Positions 15,703 to 22,424 are shown, numbered from the stretch's first letter. The stretch: DNA of 36,912 bases from a virus (IMGVR_UViG_3300008114_000242:1-36912); one strand, 5' to 3'. Translations and numbers: made by a program. The notes: a model not told the origin generated them from the letters alone.

Positions 15703-15787
15703 AAGTCCATCGTGTTTGCCTATTTCACCACCCGGCCATTAATTCAAAGAACAACGATACAAATATATATAAAATATATATAAAAAC

Positions 15788-15817
15788 AAAAGAGCTGGAA
15801 TTATCCAGCTCTTTTTC
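15788..15817. terminator. Bidirectional terminator downstream of the outer-membrane protein gene
   Basis: Stem AGAGCTGGA / TCCAGCTCT (15791-15799, 15804-15812) with loop ATTA, flanked by A-run and T-run. It lies 30 bases beyond the stop of the 236-aa barrel gene (minus) and also upstream of the tRNA-Leu gene, insulating the two. Confidence 0.88.
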
Positions 15818-15844
15818 TAATTATTTATATTCTAAATTATTGAT

Positions 15845-16555
15845 TTAGAATGACATACTTACAATAAAATTTACGGGTGCTTGAGAGATACCGGGTGCAT
15901 CCAAAACATTTTTATAAGAAGGATTTACATATAAACCTGTTTTAACTTTAGAAGTCCAAGAATCAGAAATTTTAAGATCTCTAGTTCCATTAATTCCGAT
16001 ATGAGTGATACCTGCATCAGTTCTCAAATTTACACCAGAAGCATCAGTAACATAACCTGCTGTTACTTCTAAGTTTTCTTTTACTTTATAACCTGCTTCG
16101 AAATAGATACCTGCTGCATTATCGGCACCTGCTTCACTTTGATAAGCGGTATAAGCTACTAAACCATAAACATCTTCATTCTTATATTTAAGAGATGTTT
16201 CGATAAAGTGCGAAGTGTTTTTTCCATAGTCCCAATAATCATTGGAAACACCAGCGTAGTAGTAATCTTTAACAGTCAAAGACAAATTCTTTTTAGTAAA
16301 AGTCATATAACTATTAAGATTATTACCAAAACCTTCGGTTGCATTAAGTGCTACGGTAGCTTCAGTTCCGAGGGTAAACCAGTCACAGAATTTGTAGTGC
16401 ATATCACCTTCTACAGTTGGTGCTACAGAGAAAGCTACACCACGATTCCAGTGTTGTGTTGCGAGTCCGAAACCAGTGTGTAAACCTTTTTCTTCTTGAG
16501 CATAAGCTCCGATAGCAGTAAATACTGCAAGACATAAGACAATTAGTTTTTTCAT
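15845..16555 (-). CDS. Predicted outer-membrane beta-barrel protein
   Basis: 236 aa. Signal peptide MKKLIVLCLAVFTAIGAYA followed by QEE, a classical Bacteroidota export signal. The mature protein is made of alternating amphipathic strands, such as GLHTGFGLATQHW, LSLTVKDYYYAGVS, DVYGLVAYTAYQSE and GIYFEAGYKV, and ends in VNFIVSMSF with the terminal Phe needed for barrel insertion by the BAM complex. Ten to twelve strands are plausible. Codon use is richer in GC than in neighbours, suggesting high expression or recent acquisition from a host. A role in blocking a receptor or as a decoy is an inference. Confidence 0.8.
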   Translation of the reverse strand: MKKLIVLCLAVFTAIGAYAQEEKGLHTGFGLATQHWNRGVAFSVAPTVEGDMHYKFCDWFTLGTEATVALNATEGFGNNLNSYMTFTKKNLSLTVKDYYYAGVSNDYWDYGKNTSHFIETSLKYKNEDVYGLVAYTAYQSEAGADNAAGIYFEAGYKVKENLEVTAGYVTDASGVNLRTDAGITHIGINGTRDLKISDSWTSKVKTGLYVNPSYKNVLDAPGISQAPVNFIVSMSF

Positions 16556-16652
16556 TTTTTTTAATTTTTAATTTTTAATATTTGGATTAAGTTCCAAGTA
16601 TATATAAATATTATAAAATATAAAGAATTGATTTACATAGTTATTAACAATA

Positions 16653-16690
16653 AAAAAACGGCATAATTTTGAGTTTTTATGCCGTTTTTT
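16653..16690 (-). terminator. Rho-independent terminator
   Basis: CGGCATAA / TTATGCCG stem (16659-16666, 16677-16684) extended by A and T runs on both sides. It lies 23 bases beyond the stop of the small minus-strand gene at 16713-16849. Confidence 0.85.
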
Positions 16691-16712
16691 AAAAGTTTTT
16701 AACTAAACTTTC

Positions 16713-16849
16713 TTATCGTCCCCACCATTTCATAAGGCGACGATGAGTAGCTTCAACTGTACGCATCATGCTACGAACTTGCTGACGCTCTTCGGTAGGC
16801 ATACCATCAACTCCATAAGAGTTTTTGTTTTTTGACTTACTGTTTTCAT
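16713..16849 (-). pseudogene. Small gene, about 45 codons, with a one-base frameshift
   Basis: The minus strand reads SYGVDGMPTEERQQVRSMMR followed by TVEATHRRLMKWWGR and stop at 16713. This frame uses CGT codons and looks coding, but its first ATG is at 16800-16802 (29 aa). A better start, ATG at 16847-16849 behind an A-rich leader, is one base out of frame; adding one A to the run in ATGAAAAC would give a 45-aa protein beginning MKNSKSKNKN. The gene has its own terminator. Could be a real 29-aa protein, a mutation or a homopolymer error. Confidence 0.5.
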
Positions 16850-16899
16850 AATTTTTTATTTTTGTAATTATTAATTATAAAACAAATATAATAATTATT

Positions 16900-17079
16900 A
16901 TGCAAAGTTCAAAGACATTTATTAGAACGCCAGAGGATTACCAGAAGGCTTTGGATTTATTTAGAACATTATGGTTAAATTCCAATAATTTCCCAACAAT
17001 AAAAGCAAAGGTTGCTTTAATGGAAATGATAGAGGAATACGAGTTCAATAATTTTGTAAAAAATAGAAATTTTAATTAA
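16900..17079 (+). CDS. Hypothetical small protein, 59 aa
   Basis: Open frame from ATG (MQSSKTFIRTPEDYQKALDL) to TAA, a compact helical protein ending NNFVKNRNFN. RTPEDYQKALDLFRTLW looks like a real amphipathic helix and not random coding. It overlaps the 17076 gene tail-to-tail by 4 bases. No family recognised. Confidence 0.55.
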   Translation: MQSSKTFIRTPEDYQKALDLFRTLWLNSNNFPTIKAKVALMEMIEEYEFNNFVKNRNFN

Positions 17080-17948
17080 GCTGGTTGATTAGCTCTTCTT
17101 CTGCCCCAGATATTGCCATAATTTTGATCAATTTCACCTTTTTTCATGAAAAAAAGTTCTCTTGGGGTATATAGTTGTTTTTGATCTTCTAAAGATAAGT
17201 CGGGTCCATTTACAGGATAGCTCCATTTGAAACCTTTGAATTTACCTTCGGTTTTCATTTGTTTCAGTAGATCGATAACATATTTCATGTATTTTTCTAC
17301 TGGTTTTTTATTTTGTTTCCCTTTTACTTGGGTGATATTACCTGATCCTTCATTATAAGCTATTGTTACATGAGGTTCTTTAGTTTTGGAGTTTCTAAGT
17401 GAAAATAGAGTTGTAGCTTGACCATCTCTTCCGCAGTGACCCATAGCATTTCCTTCTTCTGGGGAATTGTTTGTTTTCAAATCAATCCAATAATATCCTT
17501 CTGGATATTGTTTGAATACTTCTCCGGATTCATCTTCAATAACTCCGGAAGCGGTAAGTGATTCGTGCCATTCGATAGCAGTATTAAGTGCTTCCTCTAA
17601 ATTTTTAATTTGTTTAAGATCGACTTGTGGTCTATTAGGGAATTTAAGCCATTCCATAATAGTATTTACTGTGGTTTCGTTATTTTTTAGATATTCGATA
17701 ACTTTATTTTGGTCTAGTTGGGGTAAAATTTCTTTTAAATTAGAACTAGTTATACCATGATCTCCGGCATATTGTTTTGTTGACCAGTCTCCGAGAACCA
17801 TTGCATATTTTCCACCTATTTCATTTAAAAAAGTAGCAAATTCTTCTGAGAAACCTAATTTAACAAGTTTTTCGTTTTTATTTTCAGATAAAATACCTGC
17901 TAATTCTTTAATTCTACTAGAATATTTTTCACTTAATAACATTACCAA
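17076..17948 (-). CDS. PcfJ-like protein with N-terminal LAGI tag
   Basis: 290 aa. The N-terminus SEKYSSRIKELAGI (6-19), followed by L20-S21-E22, resembles the C-terminus of the scaffold protein (SEERRRMRMLAGI) and fits the prohead protease rule. Residues 166-213 show a pattern seen in PcfJ-type proteins: EGNAMGHCGRDG, then TTLFSLRN, EPHVTIAY and ITQVKGKQNKKP, with H171-C172 as possible active residues. The function of PcfJ-like domains is not established. The gene is divergent from the ArdC-like gene at 18001 with a 52-base gap, so both may be expressed from one regulatory region. Confidence 0.55.
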   Translation of the reverse strand: MVMLLSEKYSSRIKELAGILSENKNEKLVKLGFSEEFATFLNEIGGKYAMVLGDWSTKQYAGDHGITSSNLKEILPQLDQNKVIEYLKNNETTVNTIMEWLKFPNRPQVDLKQIKNLEEALNTAIEWHESLTASGVIEDESGEVFKQYPEGYYWIDLKTNNSPEEGNAMGHCGRDGQATTLFSLRNSKTKEPHVTIAYNEGSGNITQVKGKQNKKPVEKYMKYVIDLLKQMKTEGKFKGFKWSYPVNGPDLSLEDQKQLYTPRELFFMKKGEIDQNYGNIWGRRRANQPA

Positions 17949-17978
17949 TCTTTATATTAAATATTTAGATTTTTATAA

Positions 17979-17987
17979 TATTTATAA
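17979..17987 (+). promoter_or_regulatory. Candidate promoter motif TATTTATAA
   Basis: Lies 13 bases before the 18001 start, inside a 52-base divergent gap. Same spacing as at 11301 and 23299. Confidence 0.35.
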
Positions 17988-18000
17988 AAAAACTCTAATA

Positions 18001-19500
18001 ATGAACAAAAATAAATTTAAATTGAATTTTCACATAGTTAAATCAAAAGACAAAAAATTAAGTGAAGACGTAAGTATTTTCAGAACCACCCCTACTGTAA
18101 ATGGTTATTACTTATTATTAAGTTCAGATTTGAGGGGTGAAGATGGAACGAAAGAGACGGCAGTAATGGGTAATTTATTAAAAGTTACAAGTAAGCAGAC
18201 TTATGATAAAACCATTCCAAAACCAACTTATTTTAAAGATAATCAAACTGGTCAGTTTGGATGGGGTTATTTTTTACCTATGAATGCGACTGAGGAAAAA
18301 ACGAATCAAATATTAAATAATTTAAGAGAACTCAAAAAAGAGTATTACAAAGCAAAAAAAATGGAACCTGCTGAAGATACTGGTAATTTGAGTTTAAATG
18401 ATGTAAAAGAACTAAGAAGTGTAGTTAATAATGTTCAAGAATTAGAGAAGGCTATTGAAAACGCTGCGGATAACACTGAAAATTCAGAAATTAAAAATAG
18501 ACTCGAACAATATTTTCAAGATTTACAAAGAGCTATCGAGGATGATACTATATTCTTATTTTTGATAGATAACTACGAAAGAGCGAAAAAATTCCAGACT
18601 AGAAATACTGCTTGGAATTATTCTTTATTAAATTCACTTATTATTACAGTTGCTGACCCTACTGCATCTTTGGCTGGACCAAAAGATTATTGGGAGGGAG
18701 TTGGTTATAAAATTAAGGATGAATTTACTAAAAATGGAATTGTAATTACTAAACCTAAATCTTCATTACAAACTAAAGGAAAATCTGATATTCCACAAAA
18801 GGTTAAATGGGCGAAAGAAAATCCGGATGTAATTAGGGATTTTTTACAAGATCAAGGATATTCTATGAATGAACCGATTGAAGGTAAAGAATATCAATTA
18901 GCAAAATATATAACTTCAAAAGGTCTTTATGGTAGAAGAACTGGTGGCTTTGAAACTGCGATGGTTTATACTAATAACATGGTTGAGGCTATTCCGGGAA
19001 GAGAAATAATAGAACCGGAAGGAGATGCAGATTATAATGTTTTAGAAAAGGATTATGAACAAAATTTGACTCCCTTGTTTAATGCCATTCTTACTGTATG
19101 TGAAAAAACTGGCACATTTATACCTGAGCCTTTAAAGCAAAATAAAGAAGATTTAAAAAATTTCAATAGAGTTGTTTCTGCGTTAGCAAAGAAAATGCTG
19201 GCAGAAAGTTATGGTGGTGAAGCTAAAGTAAAACCTGAAGATCGTGAGCAATTAGAAGTTAGAACTGAAAGTGTTGCTCAAATCATTAAGAATCATTATG
19301 GAATTCAATCTGAGGCTAGTAAATACAATATTGCTGCTTTAGGTGCAGACAGAGAATCTTTAGAAAGAAGTAAATCTAAAATATTGAACACAGCTGATAA
19401 ACTAATCAATCAAATTGATTCTGAATTAAAAAATAATATTCAAGAGAGCAAGATTAGAAAGATTGTATCAAAATTAATACGAGAGAATTTCAGTAAATAA
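18001..19500 (+). CDS. ArdC-like protein with C-terminal [I/L]-x-E tag; candidate virion anti-restriction factor
   Basis: 499 aa. Residues about 205-252 follow the ArdC N-terminal (ssDNA-binding) pattern: WNYSLLNSLIITVADPTASL, then G-P-x-x-Y-W at 226-231, VGYKIKDEF and GIVITKP. From about 395 to 480 the text AESYGGEAK, then QLEVRTESVAQIIKNHYGI and DRESLERSKSKILNTADKLI resembles the helices after the metallopeptidase motif in ArdC. The HExxH zinc motif itself is not seen, so a dead peptidase fold is likely. The protein ends ESKIRKIVSKLIRENFSK with I493-R494-E495. ArdC proteins protect entering DNA from restriction. The family call is by pattern only. Confidence 0.5.
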   Translation: MNKNKFKLNFHIVKSKDKKLSEDVSIFRTTPTVNGYYLLLSSDLRGEDGTKETAVMGNLLKVTSKQTYDKTIPKPTYFKDNQTGQFGWGYFLPMNATEEKTNQILNNLRELKKEYYKAKKMEPAEDTGNLSLNDVKELRSVVNNVQELEKAIENAADNTENSEIKNRLEQYFQDLQRAIEDDTIFLFLIDNYERAKKFQTRNTAWNYSLLNSLIITVADPTASLAGPKDYWEGVGYKIKDEFTKNGIVITKPKSSLQTKGKSDIPQKVKWAKENPDVIRDFLQDQGYSMNEPIEGKEYQLAKYITSKGLYGRRTGGFETAMVYTNNMVEAIPGREIIEPEGDADYNVLEKDYEQNLTPLFNAILTVCEKTGTFIPEPLKQNKEDLKNFNRVVSALAKKMLAESYGGEAKVKPEDREQLEVRTESVAQIIKNHYGIQSEASKYNIAALGADRESLERSKSKILNTADKLINQIDSELKNNIQESKIRKIVSKLIRENFSK

Positions 19501-19663
19501 AGAAATCATCATCATAATAAGTTCTAAATTTTTTCTTTCTTTTATAACCACATCTTGCACAAATAGATTCTTCAGAATCTTTATGGAATCTTACGGTTCC
19601 AAATTTATGACCTTTGTACCAACAGAAAATAAGAAATTTTATTTGGTTATATATTTTACGCAT
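19490..19663 (-). CDS. Small zinc-ribbon-like protein, 57 aa
   Basis: Open frame of 57 aa, MRKIYNQIKFLIFCWYKGHK, then a CARCGYKRKKK segment giving one CxxC knuckle, ending YYDDDFFIY. It resembles short DUF1660-type phage proteins, from memory. It overlaps the upstream gene by 8 bases and the 18001 gene's end by 11 bases. Last gene of a four-gene minus-strand run. Confidence 0.55.
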   Translation of the reverse strand: MRKIYNQIKFLIFCWYKGHKFGTVRFHKDSEESICARCGYKRKKKFRTYYDDDFFIY

Positions 19664-19799
19664 TTATTTTCTGTTCTAAATATTTTAATAAAATTTTGAA
19701 GCTGAAATTATTCTCTATATAAACCATATAGAGATTAATTAAATCAAAATGACTATTTGTATCAGGACATAATCCAACTAAATGAAGTAAAAAATCCAT
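19656..19799 (-). CDS. Hypothetical small protein, 47 aa
   Basis: Frame MDFLLHLVGLCPDTNSHFDL continuing to a C-terminus LEQKINA. Its ATG overlaps the upstream stop as TAATG and its stop overlaps the next ATG by 8 bases, the tight packing of real phage genes. The segment GLCPDTNSHFDL is a recognisable short-phage-protein pattern, but no function is known. Confidence 0.5.
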   Translation of the reverse strand: MDFLLHLVGLCPDTNSHFDLINLYMVYIENNFSFKILLKYLEQKINA

Positions 19800-19948
19800 T
19801 ATTTTTTTTGTATTTCTAAATTTTTCTTATCTACTCGGATAAGTGAATTTTCATGAATAATTAGACAATAAGAATCAAATTCTTTTTGAATTTCAACAAA
19901 TTCACCTTTTTTCAGTCCGAGAAGTGGGTATTTTACTTTTGCTTTCAT
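19799..19948 (-). CDS. Hypothetical small protein, 49 aa
   Basis: Begins MKAKVKYPLLGLKKGEFVEI; probably a small beta barrel (LGLKKGEFVEI, CLIIHENSLIRVDKKN). The frame is open to an earlier ATG at 19987 (62 aa), but that start would overlap the upstream gene by 86 bases, so the internal ATG with 47-base overlap is preferred. Translation is probably coupled to both neighbours. Confidence 0.5.
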   Translation of the reverse strand: MKAKVKYPLLGLKKGEFVEIQKEFDSYCLIIHENSLIRVDKKNLEIQKK

Positions 19949-20246
19949 TTTGTTTTGTTTTGTTTTTTGAATTAAAACGTTTTTCAACAGAATTAGTTAC
20001 AAATTTAAACACTTTTTTTGAATTTAAAGTCAAAAACCCTGAATTTAACTGTAATTTTTTAAATTTAATAATTTCGCGGACAATTTCAACCCCTTTTTTG
20101 GAATTATGCTCATAAAAAAAATTATTTTTTTTTCCTAACCCAGTTCTAACTTTTGGAACATAATCGTTATCAATATAATGTTCGACTAATTTTTTGCTGA
20201 ATTCGTCCAAATTATTATAAAATTCTTTTATAACACTTTTCTGCAT
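19902..20246 (-). CDS. Hypothetical basic protein, 114 aa
   Basis: Strongly basic; begins MQKSVIKEFYNNLDEFSKKL and has a helical N-terminal half, YIDNDYVPKVRTGLGKK, then VEIVREIIKFKKLQLN and a Lys/Asn/Ser-rich tail. No family recognised. First gene of the four-gene minus-strand run 20246-19490, interposed between plus-strand virion genes. Confidence 0.55.
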   Translation of the reverse strand: MQKSVIKEFYNNLDEFSKKLVEHYIDNDYVPKVRTGLGKKNNFFYEHNSKKGVEIVREIIKFKKLQLNSGFLTLNSKKVFKFVTNSVEKRFNSKNKTKQNESKSKIPTSRTEKR

Positions 20247-20281
20247 GTATTAAAATTATAAAATAAAAAGTTTATTTCAAA

Positions 20282-20291
20282 CTATTTATAA
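20282..20291 (+). promoter_or_regulatory. Candidate promoter motif CTATTTATAA
   Basis: Identical to the copy at 8-17, here 23 bases before the first gene of the neck block. Strong candidate for the start of the late structural transcript, by inference. Confidence 0.4.
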
Positions 20292-20314
20292 ATTAGAAAT
20301 AATTAAAATTTATC

Positions 20315-20617
20315 ATGGGAAATACAGCAGCTAATTATCAAGCAATTCCATTGTTAACCAACGGAAATTACAATTTTTATCCGTTCGATTCTACTGGCTA
20401 TAGAACAGGAACTACTGTTCATCAGTTGTTTTGTTTGACCGCAGGATCTATAGTCATTTATCCATTGAATGGTCCATCATTTACTTGGACTCCAACGGTT
20501 AATAGTACATCTATAGATATTTTAGTATCAGGGGTAACAGTTTCTTCTGGAACTTGGGTAGCTTTCAAATCAAAATATGACACAAATCCTTTCTATAGTA
20601 AAGGTGCTAATCAATAA
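20315..20617 (+). CDS. Hypothetical small virion-region protein, 100 aa
   Basis: 100 aa, all-beta in appearance, rich in Thr, Ser, Gly and Asn: GNYNFYPFDSTGYRTGTTVH, GSIVIYPLNGPSFTW and STSIDILVSGVTVSSG. No signal peptide. It is first in the neck gene block, 11 bases before the gp13-like gene. It may be a minor head or fibre-related protein; nothing specific supports either. Confidence 0.6.
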   Translation: MGNTAANYQAIPLLTNGNYNFYPFDSTGYRTGTTVHQLFCLTAGSIVIYPLNGPSFTWTPTVNSTSIDILVSGVTVSSGTWVAFKSKYDTNPFYSKGANQ

Positions 20618-20628
20618 TTTAAATTTAA

Positions 20629-21804
20629 ATGTCTGATTGTGTATTTAATTGTCTGAGTGGAACTTCTGAAACTGATAAACAGGAGTTATTCTATATGATT
20701 CGTCAAGAACTTGGAGAACCAGTTGTCCAAGTTGAATTGGCTGATTCACAATTAGAAGTTGCTTTTTGTAAATCCATCAGAGAATATTCTACTTTTATAA
20801 ATAATTGGTCTTTAGAGAACAGAATGTCGCAGATGTTAGGTTTGCCAAAAGACATTGATTTTACATTAAAATACGTTTCAAATAATTTTTCTTTTGAAAG
20901 ATCTTTTTCTAAAGCTTATTCTGAGCAAGCTGGAGCTGGTTCTGACTCAATTAGAGAAATGAAAACAGCTTCAATTACTCTTTCTGCTGGCACACAAGAT
21001 TATTTTATACCAGCTGGAAGAGAAATAAATGAAATTTTATGGTTTACGCCATCAATGATTAATTTATTTGGTCTTGATGCGTTTTCGAATTCAAATATTG
21101 CATTTACAGAATTTGGTGCATCATTCGCTGGTCATAGTTTATATTATATTATGCCAGTTTTTGATACTTTATTAACATCTACATCAGCAAAAGTTAGAAA
21201 TAAAGTTAGATCTGCTGAATATTCTTATAGAATTACTGGTGCTGCTAATGGAACAAAAAGGTTAAGTTTATATCCAATACCAAATAATACGGGCAATACT
21301 GTTTATGGTATTACTGGTGGTGTTGGTGGTCAAACTCCCGGAACTGTATTTTATCGTTATTATGATGAAATAGGTCAAGCTGGTAACTGGTCTTACAGTG
21401 GTTATTCTGCTAATCCAAATTATACAGGAGGAACAGGATCTCAAGGAAATGGGTTAGTATCCGGTCCTGCTGATGCAAGATTAGAATTTTTAACTTATGA
21501 TGAATTAAATTCAAATGGTAAATATTGGGTTCAAAGGTATGCTCTAGCAATATCGATGAGAATTTTAGGTTTATCAATTAGAGGTAAATTTGGAGGAAAT
21601 TTACCAATTCCAGATGCCGAATTAACTTTAAACAGTTCCGATCTTTTATCAACTGCTAAAGATGATATGGCTAATTTGAAAGAAGAAATTAAAACTCAAT
21701 TAGAAAAATTAAATTTCAAAGCATTGCTTGAAAATAATTCTTCTATGCAAGAAAATATAAATAAAACACTATCCTACAATATGTTAGGAATTTACATAGG
21801 TTAA
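20629..21804 (+). CDS. Neck protein, gp13-like
   Basis: 391 aa (T4 gp13 is 309). Predicted to sit between portal and tail and complete the filled head. The N-terminal part, MIRQELGEPVVQVELADSQL (about 23-42) and VAFCKSIREYSTF, matches the pattern I associate with gp13-type head-completion proteins. The middle holds an insertion rich in Gly, Asn and Tyr (about 225-285) that probably explains the extra length. The C-terminus is helical. Order with the next genes (gp14-like, gp15-like, sheath) matches T4 13-14-15-18 and is the main support. Confidence 0.6.
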   Translation: MSDCVFNCLSGTSETDKQELFYMIRQELGEPVVQVELADSQLEVAFCKSIREYSTFINNWSLENRMSQMLGLPKDIDFTLKYVSNNFSFERSFSKAYSEQAGAGSDSIREMKTASITLSAGTQDYFIPAGREINEILWFTPSMINLFGLDAFSNSNIAFTEFGASFAGHSLYYIMPVFDTLLTSTSAKVRNKVRSAEYSYRITGAANGTKRLSLYPIPNNTGNTVYGITGGVGGQTPGTVFYRYYDEIGQAGNWSYSGYSANPNYTGGTGSQGNGLVSGPADARLEFLTYDELNSNGKYWVQRYALAISMRILGLSIRGKFGGNLPIPDAELTLNSSDLLSTAKDDMANLKEEIKTQLEKLNFKALLENNSSMQENINKTLSYNMLGIYIG

Positions 21805-21807
21805 TAA

Positions 21808-22365
21808 ATGGCAGATTTACCATCAAATAATAACGAACTCAGAAACGAGAGGGTACCCAAACCAGAGGAGGCTAAGGAATTAGACGTAAACAAAAAAGGT
21901 ATAAGATTATTTTTTGGAGAAAAAGAAAGACGTTTATTAGATGGGATGGGTAGGGAAATTGTAAATGATATTTTATTAGAAAGTTTTCTACTTTATAGAA
22001 TTGATTATCGAACTACCAAAACACATAGAGTTTACGGTGAGGCAAAACAAAAAGTTTATGAAGCACCTATTGAAATTTTCGGAAGAGTAACAGTCGAAAC
22101 AGATTCTCCAAGTTATTTTGCTCCGGGTGGATTAATTAGAGAAGGTTTAGGCAAGTTTACAGCACATGTGTATTTGACTCACTTAGAGGAAATTAACGCT
22201 ACTATTCGTATGGGTGATTTTATATATCACAAAGGAAACTACTATGAGATTATTGATAACGGTGCGTCAGATATTAATAATAAATACGCTTTTGGATCAG
22301 ATAAATTCTTCTATATAACAATAAAAGGAGTCGAGGTTAACTCTGACGTATTCCAAGCCCGTTAA
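21808..22365 (+). CDS. Neck or head-tail connector protein, gp14-like
   Basis: 185 aa. Residues about 105-180 (LGKFTAHVYLTHLEEI, MGDFIYHKGNYYEIID, GSDKFFYITIKGVEV) follow the beta-rich pattern of the T4 gp14 neck protein, where a 'GDLIYFP...LFEI' stretch occurs in the same place. It starts 3 bases after the gp13-like gene and precedes gp15. Shorter than T4 gp14 (256 aa). Identification depends partly on position. Confidence 0.5.
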   Translation: MADLPSNNNELRNERVPKPEEAKELDVNKKGIRLFFGEKERRLLDGMGREIVNDILLESFLLYRIDYRTTKTHRVYGEAKQKVYEAPIEIFGRVTVETDSPSYFAPGGLIREGLGKFTAHVYLTHLEEINATIRMGDFIYHKGNYYEIIDNGASDINNKYAFGSDKFFYITIKGVEVNSDVFQAR

Positions 22366-22404
22366 ACAATCACTTTGTTTTTTATAATTTTTTATAATAA
22401 ATTT

Positions 22405-22422
22405 GACAGTTTTCATACTGTC
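22405..22422 (+). promoter_or_regulatory. Inverted repeat just upstream of the HTH gene
   Basis: GACAGTTTTCATACTGTC: two 6-base arms around TTTCAT, ending 2 bases before the TTG start at 22425. Position over the ribosome entry region suggests an operator or an RNA hairpin for self-regulation of the adjacent HTH protein. No T-run follows, so it is not a terminator. Confidence 0.45.
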
Positions 22423-22424
22423 AG

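Larger units (their letters stand above)
15046..15737 (-). tRNA. tRNA-Leu (anticodon TAA), split by a group I intron
   Basis: Exon 1 is 15703-15737 (35 nt, starts GGCCGGG and ends GGACTT) and exon 2 is 15046-15096 (51 nt, starts AAAATCC). Joined, they give an 86-nt class II tRNA: acceptor GGCCGGG/CCCGGCT, anticodon stem ATGGA/TCCAT with loop CTTAAAA, long variable arm TTGACCCCTAAAGGTCTT, T arm GCGGG-TTCGATT-CCCGC, discriminator A, no CCA. The intron sits between U34 and A35 of the anticodon. The tRNA cannot work unless the intron is spliced. Confidence 0.95.

Noticed and set aside
16208-16483. 91-codon plus-strand frame inside the outer-membrane protein gene
   Set aside because: The minus-strand frame has a signal peptide, barrel strands and terminal Phe; the plus frame has no such features.
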